Below are positions 1 to 10,107 of a stretch of 64,000 nucleotides of DNA, piece after piece. The notes beneath the pieces are model-generated. The model did not search any database. It was not told the DNA's origin and worked only from the letters and a program-made list of their open reading frames with translations. The DNA comes from Halothece sp. PCC 7418 (lineage in GTDB: Bacteria > Cyanobacteriota > Cyanobacteriia > Cyanobacteriales > Rubidibacteraceae), in assembly GCF_000317635.1 (NCBI RefSeq), contig NC_019779.1, positions 2,914,001 through 2,978,000 of the forward strand, in the 5' to 3' direction. Both the position numbers and the translations under genes were made by a program. Every line of letters starts with the position of its first letter. The first letter of the stretch is position 1.

Positions 1-1484
1 CGAATCTCCCTCCGTTAGGAAGTGCACCTATCATTTCTAATCCAGTAGTCGCTGAATCTCTTAATGCTGCAATCAGTGAATATAATGCTCTTCTTGATCC
101 TGAATTAGACAGTCTAGAAAGTGAATTAGGGATTGAAATCTATGAAATTGATTTAGAAGGAATCATCCAAGAAATTATCAATGATCCAGCAGCATTTGGC
201 TTAACTAACATCACTGATGCTGCTCTAAACCTCAATAATGGAAACCCTTATGCTGGGTTCAGTGAACCTAACTTAGTTCCTGACAGTTCAGACTTCAATA
301 TTGTTGAGAATCCCAATGAGTTCTTATTCTGGGATGACCTGCACCCAACCGCAACTGTTGGTGAAATTGTTGCTGAAAATGGGTTAGAAGTGATTCCAGA
401 AGGACTCGATCAATTAACCACAGGAGAAGCTGCACCTCTGATTCCTAATCTTGAAGGCTTAGATATTTATTATGGTGCTGATGGCACAGGTTATTTAGTT
501 GCAAACTCCCAAGGGGATTCTTCCTATGCTGTCTTCAGTCGTGAAGGAAGCAATGAATATCTCGGTAGCTTTGCTGTGGGAGATAATGGCGACATTGATC
601 AAGTCAATGAAAGTGATGGGCTTGATATTACTAACGTTAACTTGGGTTCAGCATTCCCTGAAGGGTTAGTTGTTTTCCAAGATGGGGTAAATGACCCACA
701 AAACCCAGTTCCTGATGAGGAAGAATTAGAAAATAACAGCACTAACTTTAAGTTTGTTCCTTGGGATGATATTGCCAACCGTTTTGATAATCCTTTAGAT
801 ATTGATCCCACCAGCTTTGATCCTCGTAATCCTGCCAATTTAATCAGCGAATCTGAACCAACCAATCTTCGCTTTGGTGGGTTAAGTGATGATGTTATTG
901 AAACGACTGGAGATAATGAAATTGCTTTCACCGGTGCTGGCAATGACTTAGTTGATGCTTCTGTTAGCAATGGTGGTAATCGTCTCTACGGTGGTGCTGA
1001 TAATGATGAGTTATTGGCCAGTAGCAATGACCGTCTCTATGGCGGGACAGGGGATGATCGTCTTGATGCAAGTGCGGGTGGCGGTGAAAATCGTCTCTAT
1101 GGTGGTTTAGGGAATGATGATTTCTTTGCGGGTAGCAATGACCGTCTCCTTGGAGGAGAAGGCAGCGATCGCGTTTTCATCTTTACTGGTGGTGATAACC
1201 TCATCACGGGTGGTGCAGATGCCGATCAATTCTGGATTGCCAATGCTCAATTCTCAGCAACTGCGAACACCATTACTGACTTTACCATCGGTGAAGATGT
1301 CCTTGGGATTGGTGGGATTAGCGACATTACTGAATTTGCTGATTTAACCCTGATTCAAGAGGGGACTCATACGCTTATTAGCAGTGGCGAAAACGAGTTA
1401 GCACAACTGTTAGGGATTAATGCCAGCGACTTGACTGCTGATCAATTTGTGATTCAAGATGAAGTTCTGGTTGCTTTATCTTAA
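1..1484 (+). CDS. secreted SGNH esterase / phytase-fragment / RTX protein (5' truncated)
   Basis: The reading frame is open from the first bases, so the N-terminus lies upstream of the window. The part seen has three blocks. Up to about nt 370 is the end of an SGNH/GDSL hydrolase, with the catalytic D-x-x-H block as FWDDLHPT (nt 327-350). About nt 450-835 resembles the last blades of a beta-propeller phytase of the Bacillus type (EGLDIYYGADGTGYLVA, GLDITNVNLG, FKFVPWDDIA), but only the C-terminal third of that fold is present. About nt 876-1230 holds RTX-like calcium-binding repeats (RLYGGADNDEL, RLYGGTGDDRL, RLYGGLGNDD). A C-terminal domain of the kind that serves as a type I secretion signal follows. 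The protein is probably exported and acts outside the cell on lipid or phosphate esters. Enzyme activity is inferred; the nucleophile Ser block is outside the window. Confidence 0.85.
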   Translation, partial: NLPPLGSAPIISNPVVAESLNAAISEYNALLDPELDSLESELGIEIYEIDLEGIIQEIINDPAAFGLTNITDAALNLNNGNPYAGFSEPNLVPDSSDFNIVENPNEFLFWDDLHPTATVGEIVAENGLEVIPEGLDQLTTGEAAPLIPNLEGLDIYYGADGTGYLVANSQGDSSYAVFSREGSNEYLGSFAVGDNGDIDQVNESDGLDITNVNLGSAFPEGLVVFQDGVNDPQNPVPDEEELENNSTNFKFVPWDDIANRFDNPLDIDPTSFDPRNPANLISESEPTNLRFGGLSDDVIETTGDNEIAFTGAGNDLVDASVSNGGNRLYGGADNDELLASSNDRLYGGTGDDRLDASAGGGENRLYGGLGNDDFFAGSNDRLLGGEGSDRVFIFTGGDNLITGGADADQFWIANAQFSATANTITDFTIGEDVLGIGGISDITEFADLTLIQEGTHTLISSGENELAQLLGINASDLTADQFVIQDEVLVALS

Positions 1485-1509
1485 GTTAGGGGTTAATTTT
1501 TGATGGTTG

Positions 1510-1536
1510 AACCCGCCCAGTGCGGGTTGTTTGTGT
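1510..1536 (+). terminator. terminator after the RTX protein
   Basis: Seven-base-pair hairpin AACCCGC / GCGGGTT with a 5-nt loop, followed by a T-rich run. It lies between two convergent genes, so it may also stop the FAD enzyme transcript from the other side. Confidence 0.6.
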
Positions 1537-1538
1537 TA

Positions 1539-3518
1539 TTAACGCCAATCTTCCCAATCATTATTAAAGATGGATGTTCTCGGAAATGCAGTGGGATTAC
1601 CGTTGGCTTCTAGCTGTTGGCGTAAGTCTTGTAACTGTTTTTCTTTAATCAGTTGTTCATCCACTAATTCGTAAGGAAAGAGATTATTTTCTAAAGCAAA
1701 GATTGCTGTTGTTCCCGCAGCAGCCCCCACTGACCATTCAAAGGAATGCACCCGATACGCAGCAGCAGCAATATGGCTAGTGGCAATACTTTTACCCGCA
1801 ACCAAAAAATTATCAATTTCTTGGGGAATTAACGCCCTGAGAGGGATTTGGAAGGGATAAGGGAGTCCTGCGCCTCGTCGTTCTCCTTCTCGTTCGGTAT
1901 TCCCTGGTTTTTCTGGCGGATGTTCCGTCATGCAGGGGTGAAAATCAATGGCATAGTGAGCAATGCCAACAGAATCAGGATAGATGCGCGATCGCGCTCT
2001 GTTTTTCCCTGTTTCCTCTCCCAACAACACCGCAAACGTCTCTCGTCCCGCAACTTCTTGCTGTAAATCCTGATATTCTTCTGGCGATAAAACTTCCTGA
2101 TAATACTCATCCGTATAATCTTTTTGAGAAATATCCACCTCCCACACGGTAAAGCCATCAGGATAACCATATCCAGACCGCCCAATAATCCGCCGTCCTT
2201 CCCGCATATAAGGATATTTAGACAAACCATGGACGGTTCCCATCGGAGAATCTAACCCACTTAAAAACTGATAATTGGGATGCGGTTGTTTTACCCCTTC
2301 TCCTAGTTGCGAATCCGTTGTTCCTGCGACTAGCCAATAGAAAAAGCCCCAAGCGTTTTCTTCTCCGTTGGCTAAGGTTTCCACGCGCAGTCCTCCTTCC
2401 CAGCCATCAGCAGATAACTGTCCATTGGCTTGTAATTGTTCTCGCGTATAGATTAAATTATCCTTAGCCGTTCCTGGACGATAATCATTCCCCCACGTCC
2501 AATTTTGCATGGCAATATCGCCCACGGTCGGTTTCGTAAAAGCAATCCCGCCAAACTTATCTTCTTCTCCTGTTTTCGGACTCCAGATCCGACGATAAGT
2601 GAACACTAAATCAAAACTGGCGAGACGTTCTAATTCATAACTGTAATACGGTTCATACTGTTCATAAAATGGCGGTTCTTCATGAAATTGCGGAGTTTCT
2701 GTTTTCTCCATCGCAAAAGTATAAGTAAACCCTTGCGTACAATAGGGGTCGCCCGTTTCACTTGCAGAAGTCGGTTCTTGGTAGGAACGGGGATCAATCC
2801 CTAAGCGATAGGGAACATCAGTTAAACCAATCAGTTCACCGGTTTCCGTTGCGTCGATAACATACCAAGTCTCATCTTTCGGAACAAACTGAATAACTGT
2901 TTTTTCAAACCGTTCCGAATCTTCGTAATCATACCAGTCCGCGATCGTTTCCGAGAGAGGATAAGTATTAAGCGGAGATCCACTCTCAGTCGGCTCGTGT
3001 TGAATGGCTGTCACTGTTTCAATAAGATTTCCCTGAGGATTTCGAGTGACATCTTTAATCACGGTCGAAGGAAACCATTTTAATGTTCCCTCTCCTTCTT
3101 TTTCCGCAGCAAGGAGTTGTTCTTTTAAGATTTTGTGAGCATCTGCGGGAATAAAACAAGATTCACTCACCCAACACTCTCCAGGGTTTAATTCGCCATA
3201 ATACTCTTCAATGCGGTTTCTCAATTCAAGATATCCTTTTGGAAAATATAACAAGCTGCGTTGCGTCGCCCGTTCATCCAGTGCGGAAGTTCCCTGTGAA
3301 GAAATTTGTCCCCCTAACCAGTCGGTTAACTCTGTAATGCAGACTGTTTTTCCGCCTAATAATCCTTCATAAGCTGTTGCTGCACCTGCTAAGCCTCCAC
3401 CAGCAACCAGTAAATCACAACTCACTGTTTCTTCTGGGGGAGGAGAAGCAAGAGTCGGAGTAGGACAATTGATAACTGTGAAAACAAGGGAGAAAACTGG
3501 GAGGAGACGGCGTAGCAT
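1539..3518 (-). CDS. secreted FAD-dependent oxidoreductase (FAD_oxidored family)
   Basis: About 659 residues. A signal peptide (about residues 1-25, hydrophobic core LLPVFSLVFTV ending near TLAS) is followed by a Rossmann FAD-binding motif AGGGLAGAATA (about residues 39-49) and the downstream motif LGGQISSQG typical of PF12831-type flavoproteins. The C-terminal part has FLVAGKSIATSHIA, the usual second FAD contact. An in-frame TTG lies six codons upstream, but the ATG at 3518 gives a normal signal peptide and was chosen. The substrate is unknown; relatives are annotated only as FAD-dependent oxidoreductases. It converges on the RTX protein gene across a shared terminator. Export implies work in the periplasm or outside. 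Confidence 0.8.
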   Translation of the reverse strand: MLRRLLPVFSLVFTVINCPTPTLASPPPEETVSCDLLVAGGGLAGAATAYEGLLGGKTVCITELTDWLGGQISSQGTSALDERATQRSLLYFPKGYLELRNRIEEYYGELNPGECWVSESCFIPADAHKILKEQLLAAEKEGEGTLKWFPSTVIKDVTRNPQGNLIETVTAIQHEPTESGSPLNTYPLSETIADWYDYEDSERFEKTVIQFVPKDETWYVIDATETGELIGLTDVPYRLGIDPRSYQEPTSASETGDPYCTQGFTYTFAMEKTETPQFHEEPPFYEQYEPYYSYELERLASFDLVFTYRRIWSPKTGEEDKFGGIAFTKPTVGDIAMQNWTWGNDYRPGTAKDNLIYTREQLQANGQLSADGWEGGLRVETLANGEENAWGFFYWLVAGTTDSQLGEGVKQPHPNYQFLSGLDSPMGTVHGLSKYPYMREGRRIIGRSGYGYPDGFTVWEVDISQKDYTDEYYQEVLSPEEYQDLQQEVAGRETFAVLLGEETGKNRARSRIYPDSVGIAHYAIDFHPCMTEHPPEKPGNTEREGERRGAGLPYPFQIPLRALIPQEIDNFLVAGKSIATSHIAAAAYRVHSFEWSVGAAAGTTAIFALENNLFPYELVDEQLIKEKQLQDLRQQLEANGNPTAFPRTSIFNNDWEDWR

Positions 3519-3688
3519 AGGACTCGTTGAAATCAAGTAAAATCAAAACTGATCATACAATACAACGATATGCCCTCTTGACTGAGAAAATAATCAAGGA
3601 ATTAGAAGATGCAACTGAGTGATCGCCATCTGATCAAAAAAACTCATCCCGATTGGGCCGAATGCGATACTCCCTTGTACATTAACTA

Positions 3689-3760
3689 AGCCCGTGACGA
3701 GACTTGAACTCGTGACCTCACCCTTACCAAGGGTGTGCTCTACCGCTGAGCTACACGGGC
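3689..3760 (-). tRNA. trnT: tRNA-Thr (GGT anticodon)
   Basis: On the minus strand it folds as a 72-nt cloverleaf. The acceptor stem is GCCCGTG / CACGGGC with U as discriminator, the D-arm is GCTC / GAGC, and the anticodon stem CACCC / GGGTG encloses loop TTGGTAA (anticodon GGT). The T-arm is ACGAG / CTCGT with loop TTCAAGT. CCA is not encoded. It lies 7 nt downstream of tRNA-Tyr and is probably cotranscribed with it. Confidence 0.95.
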
Positions 3761-3767
3761 GTGGGAA

Positions 3768-3849
3768 TGGGCCAGGTTGGATTTGAACCAACGTAGGCTT
3801 AGCCAGCGAATTTACAGTCCGCCCCCATTAACCACTCGGGCACTGACCC
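3768..3849 (-). tRNA. trnY: tRNA-Tyr (GTA anticodon)
   Basis: 82-nt class II tRNA with a long variable arm. The acceptor stem is GGGTCAG / CTGGCCC with one G-U pair and A as discriminator. The anticodon loop CTGTAAA gives GTA. The T-loop is TTCAAAT. CCA is not encoded. It is the upstream member of a Tyr-Thr tRNA pair on the minus strand. Confidence 0.95.
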
Positions 3850-3919
3850 TTTTTTCCACGCAATTATTAATCTTAGCACAGGGTTTTAGAAATGGGAAGG
3901 GGTAAGGAAAATTTTTTTC

Positions 3920-5083
<1,164 letters not shown>

Positions 5084-5156
5084 TTAATTAAGTCTGCTAG
5101 CGTTGGGAAAAACAAAGAACAAAAATGTAGAATGTACCTCATGAGTGTGAAAACTG

Positions 5157-5270
5157 TTATAGCAATCCTAGATTCAGTTGTAAATATCCCCCCTTCGCCC
5201 CCCTTGGAAAGGGGGGAAACAAGGAAGAGTAATTAATCAAGTTTTTATCAACCAATTAGAACTGCTATAG
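5157..5270. repeat. MITE-like dispersed repeat with terminal inverted repeats
   Basis: The left end TTATAGCAATCCTA and right end TAGAACTGCTATA are imperfect inverted copies of each other. Inside is a strong hairpin CCCCCCTT / AAGGGGGG (5198-5216). A related left end with the same C-rich stretch recurs at 51173-51220, and a left-end fragment at 39944-39956. No ORF is inside. The rest of the 239-nt gap 5072-5310 shows nothing else. Confidence 0.5.
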
Positions 5271-5310
5271 ATCGAAATTCATTATTATAATTATTATTCA
5301 ACTCTTGTCA

Positions 5311-7365
5311 TTATGAACCTAGCTTTGTATAAGGTGTACTCGTGTGAACTAAAGATAATAATATCCCATTTTGTTCCGTGCCATTAACATCTAAATCACT
5401 CTGACATAAGTAAACTTTTTCTTGCGCTCGATTTAATAAGTCTTTTAAGAGTCGTTGCAGATGTTCTTCTGATTCCATTTCTGAAGTTGTATTGTGATGA
5501 GTGTTTCGCAAAAAGACAGAAGACGCAAATAAATTTGCTGCTCCTTGTTTGAACCATAAGGGGGAGCCAATATCTAGCCAAAATTGCCAGGGATGAGTGG
5601 CGCGGTGAGAGCGATATTGGAAGATATTAGAGAGAGTAATTCCTGAGCGAAAAGCATTTTCAAAGACGGGTAATGGGTAAGGATTAGCTGTAATTGTTCC
5701 TTGTTTAATCAGTTGAATAAAGTTTGGCGTTTCTCCTTCTTGATTTTGGATTCGTTTTTGCACTTCTAGATAGTGTTGGGCGGTTTCAGTTAATTCTCTT
5801 AAGCTGGTCAAATCAGCCACAGGAAGATTGTTTCCTTTCCAAAGAAATTGTTGAATCGCTTGATTAAAAAAGCTGACCAAATGAATTGTTTTACCAGCGA
5901 TTTGTTGATTTTTATACTCTTGAATCCATTCTCGCAATTGATCATAAGCGGTTTGGGCTTCATAGCCAATGCGATCCCAACGGGGGAAAGTTTTAATATC
6001 CAGTAAACGGGGAGAACTGGGATCAGCTTGGTAACAAGAATCTGCAAGTAGTCCTGCTCGAATCGGGTCTATACTGTGAGAAGAATGTTCTGTTAAAACC
6101 ACTAACATTTCCGCGATCGCGCTGTTATCAATCCAACGTCCCAATTCAGGATAAACTAAACAAGTGAGGGTGAGCAGAGAACGAACTAAAGCAGAACTCA
6201 TCAGGGGGCGTTGTTCGTTGAGAGGAGAAACCGCAATTCCTGCTTGAGTAAAGAGTTTAATCAGCGTATAACGGGCGATTTCATCTAAACCAGGGGCGAT
6301 GATTGCAATGTCTTCTGGCTTGGCTTTCCCTGCGTTAATAGCTGCGATAATGATTTCGGCGGTTGTCCGCAACATTTGGGAACGCGCAATAATGGGAGGC
6401 GGAAGATGTTGAATACAATCAGGGAGTGGGGTAAACGCACTCGGGTCAACCACTTTTTCTAAAATCAGAGGAATTGCATCAGGTGGACGTTCTCTGCTGG
6501 AATGAGAAGGAGATGCGGATAGAGAAATGATTTCACAGTGACTCGCAAGACTTTCCCAAACATCAGGATCAGCACTGAGTCCAAACCGCACTTTTCCACT
6601 AGGGTTAAAAGTAAAGACAGCAGTTGCTTGATCCTCTATAAATAATTTTGCCAAATCCTGCGCGATCGCGGGATAATCATCCACATCATCCGCAAAAATC
6701 GCCCTATACCGTCGCTTCAAATGGTCTTGATAGATGGGATTAGGAAGTAAAACTTCTCCATAGAGATAATAAATTAAACCATAAGTCAGAAAACCATGTT
6801 CCAAACACCAGTCTCGCCACTGGAGAATGAGTTGAGTAATCACTTCAAAAATTGCTTCATCTTCACCCAAAGCTGCTTTTTCTTCCACAGAGAGGCGAGA
6901 ATGCAATAAACCTGAAATGTCCTTAAGCGGTGTTCCACTTGCTCCCGCCAGTTGTAAAATATCAAGAATACGGCGAACTAGCTGATTTTCCGCTTTCCCA
7001 CTCACAAGCCCCCATTCTAATAGCTTATTGTGCCACAGCGTTAACGCTAAATCTTGTTCCGTTTCCGATCTGAGTCTGAGGGGAAACTGTGCGTTTAAGT
7101 CGAGGCTTTCCCACCACAACGGTGAAAATAAAGTCACTTCATCTTCAATAAAACCGAGTGGCGTTTTCACCACCACTGGATAGCGCTCACCGATCGCGCG
7201 GAGCAATTGCTGAGTTAGTTGTCGGCGAGTGGTATGATTGGCAGCAAAGATGATGGCTGCAGATGACGGTTTTTGCTCAAGCCAATGCTGAAAGGCTTCC
7301 ACCAACTGTGTTGTTTTTCCCGTCCGCGCCTCACCTGTAATCCAAGTTTGAACGTCCCTTCCCAT
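5311..7365 (-). CDS. UvrD/AddB-like helicase-family ATPase, cyanobacterial type
   Basis: 684 residues, cytoplasmic. The N-terminus has a Walker A motif TGEARTGKTTQLVEAF (residues 10-25), followed by AAIIFAANHTTRRQL, resembling the first motifs of superfamily 1 DNA helicases. A Walker-B-like acidic stretch RAIFADDVDDYPAIAQDL lies near residue 226. The centre has a segment IAIIAPGLDEIARYTLIKLF, like the domain 2 region of AddB/RecB-type proteins. I do not see a clear C-terminal motif VI or a nuclease centre. Relatives in cyanobacteria carry vague names such as recombinase family protein. A role in DNA repair or recombination is a family-level inference. It is divergently oriented to pxcA. Confidence 0.6.
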   Translation of the reverse strand: MGRDVQTWITGEARTGKTTQLVEAFQHWLEQKPSSAAIIFAANHTTRRQLTQQLLRAIGERYPVVVKTPLGFIEDEVTLFSPLWWESLDLNAQFPLRLRSETEQDLALTLWHNKLLEWGLVSGKAENQLVRRILDILQLAGASGTPLKDISGLLHSRLSVEEKAALGEDEAIFEVITQLILQWRDWCLEHGFLTYGLIYYLYGEVLLPNPIYQDHLKRRYRAIFADDVDDYPAIAQDLAKLFIEDQATAVFTFNPSGKVRFGLSADPDVWESLASHCEIISLSASPSHSSRERPPDAIPLILEKVVDPSAFTPLPDCIQHLPPPIIARSQMLRTTAEIIIAAINAGKAKPEDIAIIAPGLDEIARYTLIKLFTQAGIAVSPLNEQRPLMSSALVRSLLTLTCLVYPELGRWIDNSAIAEMLVVLTEHSSHSIDPIRAGLLADSCYQADPSSPRLLDIKTFPRWDRIGYEAQTAYDQLREWIQEYKNQQIAGKTIHLVSFFNQAIQQFLWKGNNLPVADLTSLRELTETAQHYLEVQKRIQNQEGETPNFIQLIKQGTITANPYPLPVFENAFRSGITLSNIFQYRSHRATHPWQFWLDIGSPLWFKQGAANLFASSVFLRNTHHNTTSEMESEEHLQRLLKDLLNRAQEKVYLCQSDLDVNGTEQNGILLSLVHTSTPYTKLGS

Positions 7366-7511
7366 GGATGCGTGCTAGACTTCCCCCAAATGCAACTGCT
7401 CTCTAGCTTACCGTGAAAATAATAAGCCTTCCCCGCGAAAAGAAATGTTGAGGAAACAGAAGTTGCTTTTATTATAAATGAGTGTTGATTGATTGTAGGG
7501 AGCTTCCGAGC

Positions 7512-8825
7512 GTGTTTCGTACCGTAAAGCAATGGTTTTCTGATCCACCCGAGAAAATTTTAGAGCAAGCCTACCGCGCTGCTTTAATGATTAAAGTCAT
7601 TGAAGATGAATATTTTAATCAGCAACCTGTCAAGGGGGAGAATGCGTCTTATTCTGAACAAGTGGTTGCTTACTTTCAAAATGAAGTGAACCAAAACTTG
7701 GAGATTGCAAAAGCTAAGCTCAAACAGTTTAAAAATACCCGATCTTTTATTCAATGGTCATCACAAAACTTCCCGCGCAATAAATGCTTTAAAAATACGT
7801 CTGTTATTTTAGAAAAACTAAACTTTATTGAGTCAGTTATTTTTCATTATGAAGAACAACGCCAGCCTAAACAAAAGACAAAAGAGAAACCACCATTAAC
7901 AGTTGATGCTCAAGAGACACCGCGACGTTCCGTGAAGTTTTCTTATGAAGAAAAATTAGAAAAGAAAGCTGTCGGGGAAAAAGACTCAGAGAGACTGGAT
8001 GAAAATGGTAATATTTCTGACCAAACCAGCGTTTTACCGCGATCGCTGCTGAGAACTTTAAACCGAATTAAACGAGAAATTGATCCGAAATCTTCTGAAG
8101 CTGAAGAAGAAGTGGTTAAAACCTTTCGTACTTCTCGGGATAAAACTGCGATTTCTATCCGCTTTTTACTGATTTTAATTATTGTTCCCTTACTCACCCA
8201 CCAAATCACAAAAACCTTTGTTATCTCACCTGTTATTGAAAAATATTTTATTCATGAGGAAGAACAAGTTTTATTTATTAATCGGGATTTTGAAGAAGAA
8301 GCCCTCATGGAACTCCAGCATTTTGAAGAAACACTGCGCTTCAAAGAAATACTAGGAATGAAACCAGCAATGTCGGATGAGGAGATGGAAAAAAAGGTAA
8401 AAGAAAAAGCTGTAGAAATTGCCCATGAATATCGTCACCGTAGCACCAACGCCATTGAAAACATTATTGCTGATTTTTTGTCGGTCATTGCATTTGGGGC
8501 GGTAATTTATTTTAGTAAAGAACAGATTGCAGTTCTCAAATCATTTATTGATGAATTTATTTATGGCTTAAGTGATTCTGCGAAAGCGTTTATTATTATT
8601 CTTTCTACTGATATGTTCGTGGGGTATCACTCTCCTCATGGTTGGGAAGTAATCCTCGAAGAAATTGGACGACATTTCGGTTTACCTGAAAGCCGAGAAT
8701 TTAACTTTTTGTTTATTGCCACCTTTCCTGTTATTTTAGATACAATTTTCAAATATTGGATTTTCCGCTATCTCAATCGAATTTCTCCCTCTGCGGTTGC
8801 AACATATCGTAACATGAATGAGTGA
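7512..8825 (+). CDS. pxcA: proton extrusion protein PxcA (CemA family)
   Basis: 437 residues from the GTG at 7512, which has AGGGAG nine bases upstream and gives the family's usual N-terminus (FRTVKQWFSDPPEKILEQAY). A GTG 30 nt upstream is less likely. The N-terminal half is hydrophilic and charged. The C-terminal half has about four membrane segments with the CemA/PxcA signatures SVIAFGAVIYFSKEQI, STDMFVGYHSPHGWE and FPVILDTIFKYWIFRYLN. The family works in light-induced proton extrusion at the cytoplasmic membrane and helps carbon uptake and pH control. Family assignment is firm; the exact transport role is by analogy. Confidence 0.92.
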   Translation: MFRTVKQWFSDPPEKILEQAYRAALMIKVIEDEYFNQQPVKGENASYSEQVVAYFQNEVNQNLEIAKAKLKQFKNTRSFIQWSSQNFPRNKCFKNTSVILEKLNFIESVIFHYEEQRQPKQKTKEKPPLTVDAQETPRRSVKFSYEEKLEKKAVGEKDSERLDENGNISDQTSVLPRSLLRTLNRIKREIDPKSSEAEEEVVKTFRTSRDKTAISIRFLLILIIVPLLTHQITKTFVISPVIEKYFIHEEEQVLFINRDFEEEALMELQHFEETLRFKEILGMKPAMSDEEMEKKVKEKAVEIAHEYRHRSTNAIENIIADFLSVIAFGAVIYFSKEQIAVLKSFIDEFIYGLSDSAKAFIIILSTDMFVGYHSPHGWEVILEEIGRHFGLPESREFNFLFIATFPVILDTIFKYWIFRYLNRISPSAVATYRNMNE

Positions 8826-8885
8826 CATCCTGCCCAACAGCGCTGTTTCATTCTATTTTTTGTCTGTTCGGTGAGGTTATACCAC

Positions 8886-8914
8886 TTTTAACTCAGAAGC
8901 CCTGTGAGTTAAAA
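8886..8914. promoter_or_regulatory. 10-bp inverted repeat upstream of gshA
   Basis: Perfect inverted repeat TTTTAACTCA / TGAGTTAAAA with a 9-nt spacer, 42 nt before the gshA start. It could be an operator, or a weak terminator for pxcA. No U-run beyond the stem argues for the former. Confidence 0.35.
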
Positions 8915-8955
8915 CGTTAAGATAGAGTCTGAGTTTCAGTGAGCGAGGAAAAATT

Positions 8956-10107
8956 GTGCTACTCTGCAAAGGCTTTGAAGTTGAAATGTACACGGGAAGA
9001 CCAGATGGCACCATTGTCGGTCTTTCGGATCGGATTGTAAGAGATTTACAGGGGTTTGTGCGCGAACCAGATAGCCGAAACGTTGAATATACAACGGCTC
9101 CTTTGTGTTGTTATGATCGGCTTCTCTGTGCCTTAGTGCGTCCCCGTGTGCAGTTGCGCCAATACTTAAAAACGCAGGGGGATTACACGCTGATTCCGGG
9201 TAGTACATTAGCGTTAGGGGGCAGCGATCGCTTCTATCGCTCGGATCCGCAAAATCCCTATCATGAGTATATTGAAAAAACTTATGGGACAAAAGTGGTT
9301 ACCGCCAGCATTCATATTAATGTCGGGTTTGAAGATATGGAAAAACTGATGCAAGCCTGTCGCCTGATTCGCTTGGAAGCCCCCTTATATTTAGCTCTGA
9401 GTGCTTCTTCGCCGTTTCTTGATGGTAAACCCACAGGCTATCACTCGACGCGCTGGGCTGTGTTTCCCCAAACCCCGTCTTATGTTCCGTTGTTTGAAGA
9501 TCATGCTCATCATATCCGTTGGGTGAATCAGCAATTGGATCAAGAAACAATGCAGAATGTGCGTCACCTTTGGTTGTCGGTACGCCCCAATGGGGAACAT
9601 CGTCCTTACCATTTAAATCGGTTGGAGTTACGGATTTGTGATTTGATAGTGGATCCGATCGCGCTGCTTGCTGTAACCGCACTCTTAGAAGCCCGTTTAA
9701 CTCAAATGTTACTCACTCCCGATTTAGATCCCTTGCAACAAAGTCAGTTACCAGTCCAAACTCGTGCCGAAGATCTCGTCGCGATCGCGTATGAAAATGA
9801 ACAAGCAGTCGCCCGCAAAAGCCTCGCTGCGGAGTTGCGCCACTGGCAAGATGGACGACCGATTATTGCAGAAGACTGGATTAAAGATATTTATCACCAA
9901 GTGCATCCCATTGCCAAAGCCAAAGGATTTAGCTGTTTCCTCTCCCCGATTCAAAAGATCTTACGAGAAGGGAACACCGCTCAACAATGGCTGCGAGAAT
10001 ACGAAAAAGGTACAAGTGTAACAGATATTATCACCAAAGGGATTGAGAATATGACACAGGAAGAAGCCGAATTAGAAGATAAACTTTGTCAACCTCTGAC
10101 CGTATAA
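8956..10107 (+). CDS. gshA: glutamate-cysteine ligase, cyanobacterial type
   Basis: 383 residues, cytoplasmic. It makes gamma-glutamylcysteine, the first step of glutathione synthesis. The chain matches the cyanobacterial GCS2-type enzyme from end to end: KGFEVEMYTGRPDG at the start, then REPDSRNVEYTTAPLCCYDR, GSTLALGG, SDPQNPYHEYIE, KVVTASIHINVG, HLWLSVRPNG and NRLELRICD. Length is normal. The start is GTG, preceded by GAGG in the right place. Its stop overlaps the ATG of the next gene (TAATG), so the two are probably translated as a coupled pair. A perfect inverted repeat lies in its upstream region. Confidence 0.93.
   Translation: MLLCKGFEVEMYTGRPDGTIVGLSDRIVRDLQGFVREPDSRNVEYTTAPLCCYDRLLCALVRPRVQLRQYLKTQGDYTLIPGSTLALGGSDRFYRSDPQNPYHEYIEKTYGTKVVTASIHINVGFEDMEKLMQACRLIRLEAPLYLALSASSPFLDGKPTGYHSTRWAVFPQTPSYVPLFEDHAHHIRWVNQQLDQETMQNVRHLWLSVRPNGEHRPYHLNRLELRICDLIVDPIALLAVTALLEARLTQMLLTPDLDPLQQSQLPVQTRAEDLVAIAYENEQAVARKSLAAELRHWQDGRPIIAEDWIKDIYHQVHPIAKAKGFSCFLSPIQKILREGNTAQQWLREYEKGTSVTDIITKGIENMTQEEAELEDKLCQPLTV

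Noticed and set aside
3594-3791. 65-codon open frame across the two tRNA genes
   Set aside because: It runs through tRNA-Thr and into tRNA-Tyr; both cloverleaves are complete.
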